From contig KQ965752.1 of the NCBI GenBank assembly GCA_001574975.1, positions 4,802-68,801 on the forward strand: DNA of 64,000 bases, read 5' to 3'. This DNA comes from Gonapodya prolifera JEL478. Taxonomy: Eukaryota; Monoblepharomycota; Monoblepharidomycetes; Monoblepharidales; Gonapodyaceae. Below, in pieces: positions 41,453-53,034 of this stretch. The notes beneath the pieces were generated by a model, which was not told the origin of the DNA, did no database searches, and saw nothing but the letters and a program-made list of their open reading frames with translations. The position numbers and the translations under genes are program-made. Positions within the stretch are counted from its first letter, which is position 1; every line of letters starts with the position of its first letter.

Positions 41453-44400
41453 TTAGTCTTCAATCGGAGAAGCAAGCCTGATCGATCTGTCGCCACCGTT
41501 GATGGTCACAGTGTCGGAATCGGATTCATTATCAGAGACTCCCGACCCATCAACCGAAGTTGCGGCAGAGCTCGGTCGCAGCAACATGTCGGGATCTTCG
41601 TGTTCTCCGAGTACAGGCTTGTGCTTGGTCGAAGACGGTTCACCGAGGGTCTGGCCCAAGTCCACTGCCTCCTGCTCAATCAACATTGGGTGGACAATCA
41701 TCGTTCCACCAGTGGGCGCGCATTCCACATCCGCAGGCTCGACGCTTGCTTTTTCCGCGGCGATTGACACATCTGCTTCTTCATTCCCGGATTTCAAGCT
41801 CTTCTCAACTTCCATCTCACCCTCTGCGCGATCCGCTTCCATCTCTCCCGCATCTGATTCCAAAGGTACCACTCCTTGAACAACTGATTGGCCCCTGGTC
41901 GTTGAATCTGACACGTCTGGCTCCAACCTGCCGGGCTTCTTGTCTTCGTCGAGGCCGATGGCGTTTACCTCCTTCCCTTGATCTAAAACGATTGCGGTCG
42001 AACTGACGTCGTTCAAATCATTCAATGTCACATTCGATGCTGGCGGAAGGGTCTGCGAGGATGACTGAGGTTGATAAATCAGAAGGTATATCGATATGGA
42101 TTTTTAGAACTCACTTCTTCCGTTTGGACCCCGGCAGCTTTGGTTGCACTCGACGGCGCAATATCTGACTCCCTGAGAGATTCTTGCCCCACGGTGCCAA
42201 AGGCTGTCGTTTCCGACTTCTGAATACCTTCTGGCGATTCGACTGTCTCGGTACTGGCGTCAACAGTACGCTTCAACGGCGTGGTCTCTTTCTGGTCCTC
42301 CCATCCCGAACCAGTACCCGTGGATGAATGTTCCACCTTGGGCTGTTGTACGGGTCCGGCCGGCTCCGCCTGCTGGGGTTCTGCGGTTGTAGAGGAGGAA
42401 TCTGTAGGCTTTTCTGAGGTTTCCACTGCATTCGATTTTGCTTTCGGATCGGCAGGTTCGGATGATGATGCCTCCTTGGAGTCCGCAACTATTACCTCTG
42501 CCTTTGTGTTGGATTCAGTGCGACTCTCGACTGTGAAAGACCGTTTCAACCCGGGTGATGTGGATCCCAGTTTTGAATTCCGTCTCGATCTTACTCGACG
42601 GGTCTTCTCGTCAGTCTTTCCGCCGTCACCACCATTGGCAGTCCCACCCATTGCCTCCTTCGCCGCCTTTTCCGCCGCCTTCCGTTCCTTACGCGCTTTC
42701 TCCTCCTCCTCCTTCTTCTTTCTCTTCTCGGCCTTTTCGATGTCCGCTTTTTTAATCTGGTTTTGCACCAATGCCTCCGAAAACGCTGTGACAAATGCTT
42801 CGACAACACCCAAGAGAGCCTCGGGTAACTTCTTGGTGGGTGCACTCTCCTCACGCTCCTTGTCGGTATCTGCTGGACCCCACACAGCTTGGTATTCGCT
42901 CAGATCCTCCGCCAAGTACTTAGCTGTCGCCACGAAGGAGTTCTTGGTTTCCAAAAGGCTCTCCCTCACTTCACCAACGACCTTTTCGGCTTTCTCTAAG
43001 AAAGGTGCGTACGATTGTTGAAATTGTTCCGACGAAGGGTAGTCAGGCATCTCCTTGGAATCCGCGTCCGCGATCTTCTTCGCCTGCTTCTTGTACTTGT
43101 AACCGCGTAGTAAGTCGAGTCGGCTCTGTATTGCCTGGTACTCCTCCACGATTAGAGGAACGGATATCTGCTTCACATCCTTCAACTCTTTCAACTCTCC
43201 GGGTAGTTTGGTCACCTGAAAACAACATTATTCACGTCACTTGATGAAAAGAGGAACTTGAAGCAAGACTAACCTCTGGGTGATTCCTCTCCATGCTTTC
43301 CGCAAGGAAATTCATCAACGTGAACTTTTGATCGACGCTCTTGAAGTCCTTCAGCTTGGTCAACGATTCGACTTTGACAGCTACGGCGCGAGTCTTCATG
43401 TTCCGCCAGCTCGTCACCTGTCCGCTGTACGTGTAATTGCTCAGATTTCCAGTTTCGATGGCGCCCTTCAGCAGAACCTTGAAGCTCTCTGACTCCCTGA
43501 CCCTATCCAACACCTCCCGCACTTGCTTGAGGCGAGACATGATGGACTCCAGTTCGCTTGAAAGCTCAGCTTTGAAGAGGAAACACATAACGTAGTGCTC
43601 GAAGTTCGGCTCCCGAAGTACTTCAAGCATGAACTGCTCTGCAGGCCCGAGCTTTTCACCGTTTGGATCCGTCTCTCCACTGGATTCCGCATAGCCATCG
43701 ATCTGGCTCTTCTCCTCCGGTGTTGGCAGAAGCGGGATGATCTTGGGTAAGTCGCTTGGTGCAACGAGCTCGGAGTCCATGATTGCGATTGCTCGCCGAA
43801 GTCCTCGGACATTCATATTCTTCCCACGGAGAAAACCAGCGACCGCGATGGAAACGTTTTGCGCTCGTCGACCATCAAGCAGCGAGACGAACTTAGAAGC
43901 AGCTGCCTGCGCATCATCGGCTTTGGGCTTGGCAGCCGCCTTCACAGACGGATCGATGCAGAAGAGGTCTGTTCGAGCAAAAAATTGAGTGGGGTACATC
44001 GACATCCAAACTTTGAAGGCACACCTTCGAACTGCTGAATATCCAGCTGCACGATCCTTTGATTGTTCTCAAACCACACCGAGTCCGCTTTCACCTCGTT
44101 CTGGTTAATCTCTGTCCAGTGTAGCTTTGCCTTGACACGTTTCTTCACGCGGGCAGGTGCAGCTGGAGCAGCAGGAGCACCGAGCGGTGGAGCTGGCGGA
44201 CCTCCAGGCGGCCTTGGAGCACCAGGTGGAGGCGGAGGACCAGGTGGGCGAGGGGGACCTCCACCGGGAGGTGGCGGAGGTGGTGGCGGACCGCCTTTGG
44301 TGGCAAACATAACGTCAGGTTAATTTCTTCAAGGAAATAAATGAGCGATAGAGGACTCACCTGGTGGAGGAGGCGGTGGGGGAGGTCCGAATCCAGCAGG

Positions 44401-47400
44401 CGGCGGGGGCGGAGGTGGGCCAAACCCTGGAGGTGGTGGTGGTGGCGGCGGTGGGCCAAAGCCCGGTGGGGGCGGAGGTAGAGGCGGAGGTCCGAATCCC
44501 GGTGGGGGTGGGGGTGGTGGCGGAGGACCTGATTCCGAGAAATGCAGAACTTTATGTAAGGAGACGGAATATAAAACTGTGTGTGATTGTGCTTACTTGC
44601 GCCCATCATGGGTGGAGGGGGAGGCGGAGGCGGAGGTCCGAACCCAGGTGGTGGGGGAGGTGGTGGCGGTATACCTTTCGAAAGGTGAACATGTCAACGA
44701 AAGAGTTTTATATCGCAGTTGAACTCTTACGTACCTGGTCCACCCATCATCGGAGGCGGTGGAGGGGGTGGAGCTATCGGTTCATAAAAGGATCAGATTC
44801 GTTCCACGTTGTGCAACAAGTCCCCTGTGTATACTTACGCGGTCCGCCCATCATCGGTGGTGGCGGGGGCGGGGGTGGAATGGCTGTTCCGACATGCAGC
44901 GATGAGACTTTCAACGAATACACGGACAAAAGCTTGCACGCACGTGGTCCACTCATCATGGGCGGTGGTGGGGGAGGTGGCGGTATCGCTAGAGAGGCAG
45001 ACCCCCAATGAGACATCATTTCACAGGACATAATCTGCGACGTACTATACTCACGTGGACCTCCCATCATTGGCGGGGGTGGAGGTGGAGGTGGAATAGC
45101 TGTATGGTTGGGTGGTAAATGAGGGCGAAAATAAAAGAGAATGATCGATACATACGAGGTCCTCCCATCATGGGTGGTGGTGGTGGTGGTGGGGGAATGC
45201 CTATGAAAGTCAAAATATCACGTCAATGAACCACACCGCCCAGTTCCGGAAGGGGTGCATACCAGGTCCCCCCATCATCGGCGGCGGTGGTGGTGGTAGA
45301 GGGATTGCTGAATCAAACCAAATTTAAATGTCTTTCGACAAGCAGGAAAACCCGCGATACTTACGAGGACCTCCCATCATCGGAGGCGGTGGTGGCGGTG
45401 GGGGAATCCCGGACGAAGAACCGCCATCTTGGAAACCGAAGGCTGGCGGTGGTGGTGGTGGTGGTGGTGGAATCGGCGCGCCTGCGACCATATCAGTACT
45501 TCATCGAAACCCGCACTGAAATATCTCCAAACTTACCAAACGGCGGTGGTGGTGGCGGTGGCGGAACAGGTATCGCTGATCCGACACCATCACCCGGCGA
45601 TGTGAATGGCGTCAATGGCGGAGGTGGTGGAGGGGGTGGGGGTGGTGGAGGAACGCCCGAGGTAGGGGAGTCCACTTGTGAGAACCCGAAAGGCGGCGGT
45701 GGAGGAGGTGGTGGCGGTGGGATACTCGGTCCGGCATCCTGAAGAGCTATCCCAAACGGGGGTGGAGGTAGCGGCGGTGGTGGAGGGATTCCCGACGCCT
45801 CCTCGGCTACGGCGGGCAAGGGAGTGTGATCCTCGCACACAGGCACGACCGATACTTTAGCAAGCTCCCCACCCACTCCACCAATCACATCTGGTGCGCT
45901 TCGACTCTTCCTCTTGCGCGTCTTGCTTGGATCTGCTCCCAGGAACCTCTTTGGTGGCGACGCCCCATCACCTCCTGCAGCTGACCCAGCCCCGGCGGAC
46001 TTATCGGTGGAGCTCGTGGGCATAGGTGACCCACTGGCCCGTCTGGCATGAGTATTACTGGCCCCCGATGATTCCGGGTCGCTATCCTTCACCCTGGTGA
46101 GGAACCCAGCGGCCTTTCGGCGGTTCTCCAGGTCCCGAGCGTACGAGAGGTACTCCCGGCGCACGATCTCGTAGAAGGACGAATTGAGCAGGCTCGAGCG
46201 GAGGAACTCATGCGCGTCGTGGATGTTGTTGTTGGTGCGTTGGAGTGCAAAGTCGGCTGGGTTCGAGGTCGATTAGCCATCACTTATCCCCGCACATCCA
46301 AAGAAAGGAAACTCACCACACAATCCCACAACTTTAAACTGCGTCTCCACCACTTCCTTCAACAGCTTATTCGGTCTCACTCGATGATATCGCACCAACT
46401 TGGTCAAACACTTGTGCGCGGAATCGTCCAAATACTCGGCATACGAGCCCTCCTCCTCGCCCTCCGCTCCATCGCCCAACTTCGCCAACCCATTCGTAAC
46501 ACCGTGACTACCCCCACGTCCAGCTTTACGGCGCCCACTAGACCGGTCAGCACTGCTTGCAATTGACAACCGAGGACTGGATCTCCCCTCGCTGACCAAC
46601 TCTGATCTCGAGTCCGCCTCGGATCGTCCCTCCTCGTCCTGATGCAACTGCACCGCCGGAATCGACGCCAAAACATCCATTTCAGCCCGTGCGGGATCTT
46701 CCACGGCCTCGGGCCCAGTCCGGCCCCGCTCCCGCGCCGATCCGGTGGCAGGCGTCATGAGCAAATCCAACGCGCACTCCATTCCAAACTTATCCTCGAC
46801 TTCCCTAACGGTCCTTACGCCGTACAAGTCAAGGTACCCGTTCGGTGCAAGACACACCCGGACGGCACCTGGATTGACAAACCCTGCATGGAACCCAAAC
46901 CCCAGAACGGGGACTTTCGTACCCGGAGCGCCCGCGACGCCGCGCGCATGGTGAACAATTTTGACAAACACGTCGCGGTCGAGAAAGATGGCGCGCGGTG
47001 GATGGAACGCGATGAAGGTGTCCCCGACGACCGAGACGTCCGAGAAGGTATCGGTACGGCGGGAGGGGTGGGCGAGGAGATCGGTCGAGAGGGACACCAA
47101 GGGGTCCGGCATGGGCAAGTCGGGAACATCAGAGTGTTCGGGATCCGCAGTGTCCGTGTGTCCAGGCTGCGCACTTCTCGCACCTAACCTCCCCGCCCCT
47201 CTCGCTGCACCCAATCCTCTTCTCCCTCTGACACCGCCTTCCTCCTCGGCATCACCATCACCCGGGTCTGCGTCCTTCCCGCCGGCACCAGGCCGGCCAC
47301 GAACGATCCGCTGCCTCGTTCTCGTCACTGCGAGGGGGGGCTGGACTTGAGGTGGACCCGGTGCCGCACCACCGGCCCCTTCCGCGCCATCACCATCCGC

Positions 47401-49113
47401 ACCACCCACACCAGTTTCGCCCGCCCCACTGGCATACACGCACTTCCCCCCAACCCACACCTCGACACCCGGGTTGATCCTCTCCCCGGACCCAGGCACA
47501 ACCTTGGGCACGCCCCTGAGCACGACTCTATGCAGCCTCAACCGTCCCCCATGCCCGACCCCCCCCTCCGCATCAACCACACGATCAAAATACTCCACCG
47601 CCCTTCGAAAACTCGGCGGCATGGGTGTATCCGGCGGGGACCACTTCGGCCCGGGGTCTGTCGCGGAGAAGAGCCTGCGCTGGGCCTCCACAACGCCCTG
47701 GTTCCCATCACTACGACCACGACCCTGCCGCCGCTCAACGACGTACTCGAGGGCCTCACCCGCTGATGGAAACGCTTTGGCGAACCGGAGGTAACACGCC
47801 GCGGCAACGACGGACGCATGGCCCGCAGGCGTGCAATGGATGACGGCGACGTTACGCGCGTCGGAGAGGAGCCATGCGCGGAGTGATCGGCAAAGGTCGA
47901 AGAGGAGGCGGAGTTGTGGCGGTGGGGTGTCGGTAGTGGTTGTGATGGAGGTTGTGGATGTGGGTTTGTAGGAGGGAAGGGCGGGGGAGGAGATTGTGGG
48001 TGCAAGAGGTGGGAAGGAGACGATTTGGTGCGAGAGCGAGGCGGGGTCGTATGAGGGGTCGCCTGGGTGTAGGGGTGGACAGACAAGGAGAAATGTGAGA
48101 ACGAAGATCGAGAGTTGATGTCGCAGTAGAATCCTATCTCCTCATGACACGCTAAGCCCCACCAAAGCGCCACAAGTATCGTTTCGCGGTTCGAACACCT
48201 CCGTCGTGCCGACTCTCCCGGCCACCCCACCCCTACAATAAACTCACCCCCCAAATCCCACACCATCCACCTTCCACCCCACCTCGCATCCAGGACCCTC
48301 CTCAACTCATCCACATTATTCCTCCTGAGCGCCCTGGACGTCCGTGCACGCCAGGGCGAGCCGGAGAGAATCAGCCGGTCCGTGATCCGAATAAGGTCCA
48401 GGGTGTGCGCTTGCAGGGCGATGGGGTCGAGTGGGAGGCCGTGCAGTTTTTCGGACTGAGAGGGGAGTGAGTTGGGTGGAGGGTTAGAGGAAGGGATGTT
48501 AGAGATACGTTGAGGGATTCAATGGTCGACGCCCAGTGCATCTTGATGTCGCGCCCCTCACCAAACACACCACCCCCAACCCCACGACTACGCAGATACG
48601 TACCTCACGCTTCTCGAACCAACTATGCCCATAAATCTTCCTCTCCTTCTCCCCCTTCTCCTTCTCCGTATGGTCGGCCCCATGTTCATCCTGGTGGTGC
48701 TCCACGGGCGCATGCACCCCAAGACCCTCCCTCGCATCGTCGTCCGGAAACGCCGCGTCCGAGGTAAGCAACGGCACACCCAATTTCTCGAACGCGTATA
48801 TCGAAGCCGGGTGTTGTGGTGTCGTCGGCGGGTCCGGGTGCGGGAGGGGGAACGCTGCTCCTGCTCCTGCTCCGTCGGGTGGCGGGCCCGGGCGGACTGG
48901 TGTTGGTGTCGAGGGTGAGATGGGTTCGGGTGTGGGAGAGGTTGCTGGGGGGCGGATGGGCGTGGATGGGGATGGTGCACGGCTGGGGACGGGTGATGGG
49001 AGAGGAGAGGATGGTTTTGAGGGGGCGTCGGGGAGGGGCAGGAGCCAGTCTGGGTGGATGAGGGAGAGGATGAGGAGGAGTGGAGGTGGGGGGCGGTGGA
49101 AGTGGAACGACAT
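41453..49113 (-). CDS. formin with PTEN-like phosphatase, C2, FH1 and FH2 regions
   Basis: Eighteen exons (high to low): 49113-48604, 48556-48509, 48455-48248, 48062-46317, 46256-45537, 45481-45365, 45307-45263, 45200-45156, 45099-45055, 44988-44944, 44883-44839, 44774-44736, 44674-44597, 44528-44361, 44294-44025, 43968-43274, 43215-42115, 42064-41453; in frame, about 2,178 residues. After a Pro-rich head, residues about 200-370 match a PTEN fold: ITDRLILSGSPWRA, LRRNNVDELRRVLD, and P-loop VAVIHCTPAGHASV, where the catalytic Arg is missing. A C2-like part starts near 429 (LRLHRVVLRGVPKV, PGVEVWVGGKCVYASG). Helical ADFALQRTNNNIHDAHEF leads to poly-Pro FH1 (about 985-1300). FH2 begins KKRVKAKLHWTEINQNEV and runs past GRRAQNVSIAVAGFLRG, NYTYSGQVTSWRNMKTRAV and QKFTLMNFLAESMERNHPEV. 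An acidic tail ends the protein. FH2 nucleates actin filaments; PTEN-C2 may bind membrane lipid, as proposed for plant class II formins. The start is uncertain. Confidence 0.88.
44736..45481 (-). repeat. tandem array of FH1 micro-exons
   Basis: Seven exon-intron units recur every 101-111 bp. Five exons are exactly 45 nt and one is 39 nt; the seventh (45365-45481) starts alike but is longer. Each reads like I-P-(P)7-8-M-M-G-G-P and is flanked by a short intron with its own donor and acceptor. All have phase 1 on both sides, so any can be skipped or added without a frameshift. The ATGATGGG block and the Pro codons are nearly identical among units, whereas the introns between them differ strongly. 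Confidence 0.9.
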
Positions 49114-49520
49114 CAGTAGGTTGGGGTGGGTTGGGTGGAAGTTGGGTGAGTGATGAGTGATGGTAAACGAGTGTGAAAGGGACAGAAGGAAAGGAGGGGC
49201 GAGATCAGGGATGACACGAGCGATGACAGGGGAGGCACGTGAGTGGTGGCATGTGACGGCACATGACAGTGAGTGACAGTGAGTGCGAGCGTGCGAAGTG
49301 CAAGAGCGACTCACCTGCACTTGCGTCGGCGAGTGTGCTTGCCGAGTTGTCGACACGCGAGGAGAATCGGGAGCGTGAGCGTGCAGTGCGGATGGGCACG
49401 GGAGATAAGGTGGGCGAGTGGGTGTGTGGAAGGGGAAGTTCGCGGGTTCTGGCGGGCGGCGTCTGACAAGTGCAGAGTGTGCAGTGAAGGAGAGTGCCGG
49501 TCCAGGAACAGTGCAAAAGC
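49114..49520. other. region upstream of the formin start
   Basis: The formin frame remains open upstream to about 49356 but lacks domain character. Short perfect repeats such as gtgagtg and acagtgag occur around 49260-49290. No separate gene is supported. Confidence 0.4.
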
Positions 49521-49858
49521 AGTTCAGTGTTAGAGTTTGGTGTCACCAATCCCCCTTTCAGCCCACACACCTGCTCGCCCTCTGTCGCCGTCATGTACCC
49601 GGACGACTCTCGACTGCCGTTTCCACTTCCCATCGCCGTCGCGTACCCGCTGCCCAGTTCGCTTACTCCCCTTTCCACCTGCAAACCTCCGAGGATAACA
49701 CCACCCGTCCCATCTCCCGGTACTCCCACTCGCGGTCCCACTCCCACCCCCTCACTCCCGCTATCCCCCCGCTCTGCAGTCTTGTCCGGCGGCTCCGGTG
49801 GCGGTCCCACGTCGAGTCCAGCTCCCCCCTGCTTGTAACCCTTCAGCCTCTTCAGCAT
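49521..49858 (-). CDS. possible upstream first exon of the formin gene
   Basis: An open frame from an ATG at 49858 starts MLKRLKGYKQGGAG and continues Gly/Glu/Pro-rich to a good donor (CAG|GTGTGT) near 49570. It could be a first exon of the formin transcript, but the acceptor that would match its phase was not found, so it may be unrelated or a shadow of a Pro-rich frame on the plus strand. Confidence 0.25.
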
Positions 49859-50360
49859 CGAGTCTGCGTTTCCTCGCGTCGTCGTCTACTGCGCATGCGG
49901 TCGTTTTCCCTCTTTCTTCTTTCTTCCTTCGTTTTCGTCGATTGAAACACGTAAAAGGGTGTCAGGTGTGAGGAGTCGCTTATCCGTCCGCGTGATCCGA
50001 AGGACACAAGCACCGTGCACACTCGCAACTTCGCTGCTAATCGAGGCGGAATAGATAGCATTTCTTATTTTTTACTAATCTTTCTTTCTATCCTTCTTCA
50101 GCGATCCTCTGTCTTCCCACATCCCAATAATATATCGGTATCTGGAATCGCCGAGACCCCATCACATATCCGCCCTCTTTTCCGCACTCAACTCATCACC
50201 GCCATTGCTTATCGCTTCCCTCCCTCTCCCCGCCACGTCTCCCCCTTCCGCCTCAGATACCGAGGACGCACCCTTTCGCCTCTGTTTATCCACCACAACA
50301 AATACTCTTTTCCAAAAGCAGAATATCACGGAGTCCGGTCATAATGTCAGACAACAGCAA
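49859..50360. other. intergenic stretch
   Basis: Pyrimidine-rich, host-like DNA with no supported gene. CpG content is normal up to about 50340 and then drops sharply. Confidence 0.45.
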
Positions 50361-52850
50361 CCTATTTGAAAATGGAATGTTGGTTCTTGAAGAAGACAGA
50401 CACGCCAGCTGACAGTGTTGGTATGTTCCTCGCAAAACAAAGCAGACTTGGTCACTTGGCCAGGCAGTGTGCACCAGACAGCAGTCTTTGCTCTGCTTGC
50501 AGAAACTACTTCTGCATGTTTTGTATCAGTAGCAACTGTGCCAGGCTAAGCTAATTGCAATTTGACATTGCCTATGATCCAATCTGTTAGGTGAGCAGGC
50601 TGTCAGATCACATATGATAACAAATGAAGAGCCCTTGAAGATAGCAAAGGCAGACACATCCTTCCATAGTGGTGTCTGTCTGTTCCTCACAAAACATACT
50701 GCTGAATTTGGCTTTAGACACCATCTGCTTGTATGTGATATGTCATATCTTGGACTCAATGCACCAGAGGACCCATGTGACATGGCCATTCAAAGAAGCA
50801 ACTATGTCCCACTCATACCATGTCCAAAAAAAATGCATAGAGAATGAGGGGGACCACTCTGCCCTGACAAAATGCTCACCCCACTCAGCACTGTGCACCC
50901 CCCTAACCATGCAGGAGGAAGCTCTGTGGGCACAGGTTCAACACAAAATACTCAAAAAGTTCTTGTTGGTATTAGCGGTCTCCTTGTTCCTACATCCTGA
51001 TCACTTCAGGCCAGACACTTCAGAGCAACATAAAATTACTGAAGCCATATGGATTTGAGGTGTGAACATCACAGCACTATAACATAGAAATTGTCACCAT
51101 AGCCTCAGGTGACATCCATTGACATGGTATATATAATGTGAGGTGTTAAGTGCTGTGCCACTACTGTGGTCATGTATTTAGATGAGTGCACCTGCAGAGC
51201 GTGCCCCAAGTTTGGCGTCACGTTCCTGCAGGTGAGTTCTGTGTGCGCTACAACATATTATGTATGTTTGATCATATATATACACGTTCCTGCAGTTTAC
51301 AGGCTCGTGCAGCTACCTAGGTTGTGTAGCAGAAATGCAGTCTCGGCAATGAAGTGACTGCATGCCTCATGTTACTGGGGGAAAACAGAAGGTGAACAGG
51401 AATAAAGAGCCCTTGCAGACAACAATGGCAGACATGATTTGACATTATCTCTCAGGTCAAATTGCTAACAATGCCAATGTTCAGAAAGACAGTGACCAAT
51501 AGTAAATATGAAGTTGGCTGATTGCCAAATGATAGATGAGGGTGTAAGCATGTTCAATTGCTACAGAGCAGGGGATCTGGAGCTGTACAGATGGGGTGCA
51601 AATGCAGAATATTATGTTTGGCCAAGGCGTAGTGCCCAGTTTATGTGGACAGCTTCTAGTATTAAAAACAAGTATCAGTTGCACAAGATGTCTAGCTTTA
51701 TATGTTACTGTGGTGTGTTTGGTGAGGATACATCTACCATATCTGTACAATAGAGATGTAAATTGATAAACCTCAGGCAATTGGGATGTTCTTTCAACCA
51801 TTGTTTTTTTCTTTTGTTAGGCTTTGGATTGTACCCATTACCCACAAATCCATACCTGGATTCCCGCATGAATGACATGCAAACTCACACATGGCTGACA
51901 TTTGTTGGGAACTGAACAAACTCCAACAGAGGGATTGATGTGTGACATCCAGGATGATGGTGTAATTAATTCATTTTGCCACTGTTACACATGTGAGCTG
52001 TGTGTATTCCTGCTCATCCACATTCCTTCCCAGGAAAATGCCACTGCCACCATTGCCTTGCTTGATGACAAGGATCTAGGAAGTCTGTCCCCCAATATTT
52101 GCTCAGCATCAGAGAGATTTTGATGAAAGTGACCATTTATGATGACATGACGGAAATGAGCAGAACACTTACATCTGGGCACCAGAAAAGAAAATTTGTT
52201 CAATAATTGCACTGTACATGCACATGGGTCTCTTCTCCACATGTACTATTCAGACTTTTTTTTCAATAAAGCATTTACAGTAGTAACAGAAGATCTTTCA
52301 ACAATTCATAAGCCCAAAATGTGCTCAGAACTGCTCAAGTCTCAACTTGGCTGCATTGTTCCTTACTCTCCTCTCTCCCGCCCCACTGCAAATAGCATGA
52401 TTCCCATTCCTCATCAAATTTGCATGCTTGACATATTCCTGACCATCATTGGGAGTAACAGCAGGCAGAGCAGTATCAGAGACCAGTGTCTTTGCACTGA
52501 CACTGTGTGATCTGCATGGTCCATATTTCTCTGATTTGGTTGCCAAAGGGACATGATCCAAGAGCAACACTTCTTATGTAATGATGCAAGGAACCAACAT
52601 CACGTGCATTAAAAGGCTCACAAAATCATTGGACTGCATGCAATGTTTGCCAACAAGAATGCTGCCAGGGGGAAAGCATAGATGGGGTGATGGTGGCCAC
52701 ACTGAGGATCCTCAACAAGGAGGGAACACAGTATGCACAAGTGCGTCAAAGAGGTATGTTGATGTTGGTTTAGACCATGTGTGCCAGGGGACACTGGGAA
52801 GAGGGATTGGTGTCGTGTGGCTATATACGAGCTGCTTGGACCACTCTGTC
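50361..52850. other. CpG-depleted block, probable old mobile element of unknown class
   Basis: About 2.5 kb with very few CpG and many TpG/CpA, like the block at 27.0-30.1 kb and unlike host DNA on either side. Segments recur internally: a run containing aagagcccttg followed by ggcagaca occurs near 50628 and again near 51407, and related cagacac/gttcctc runs occur near 50400 and 50690. Short frames on both strands match no recognised transposase. The class cannot be named. Confidence 0.45.
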
Positions 52851-53034
52851 AGCCTGTTGGGTCGAGTATTCCGTTATGCAGTAAAGAAATGTCATGCAAA
52901 TCTCAATACTACGCCAAGTCAGTCTTCTGCAAGTCTCCGCCTTTTTTCTCGTGAACAAACGGACCCTGAGGATCCCTTCTGAGGGCTCGGCAGGTTCACG
53001 TCCTGTAACACACCATAATGCGTACACCAACAAC

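Noticed and set aside
42281-43021. Plus-strand open frame rich in Ser and Phe
   Set aside because: Antisense to the FH2 exon 42115-43215; the Phe/Ser runs are complements of the Lys/Glu-coding helix.
44736-45481. Reading the ~105-bp periodic units as a CRISPR-like array or minisatellite
   Set aside because: Each repeat is a coding exon with its own splice donor and acceptor in phase with the formin frame, in a eukaryotic gene.
45287-45860. Plus-strand Gly-rich frame over the repeat array
   Set aside because: Gly runs are the complement of the poly-Pro FH1 exons on the minus strand.
52325-52570. Minus-strand frame in the second CpG-poor block considered as a transposase fragment
   Set aside because: No catalytic or zinc-binding pattern of a known family could be identified.
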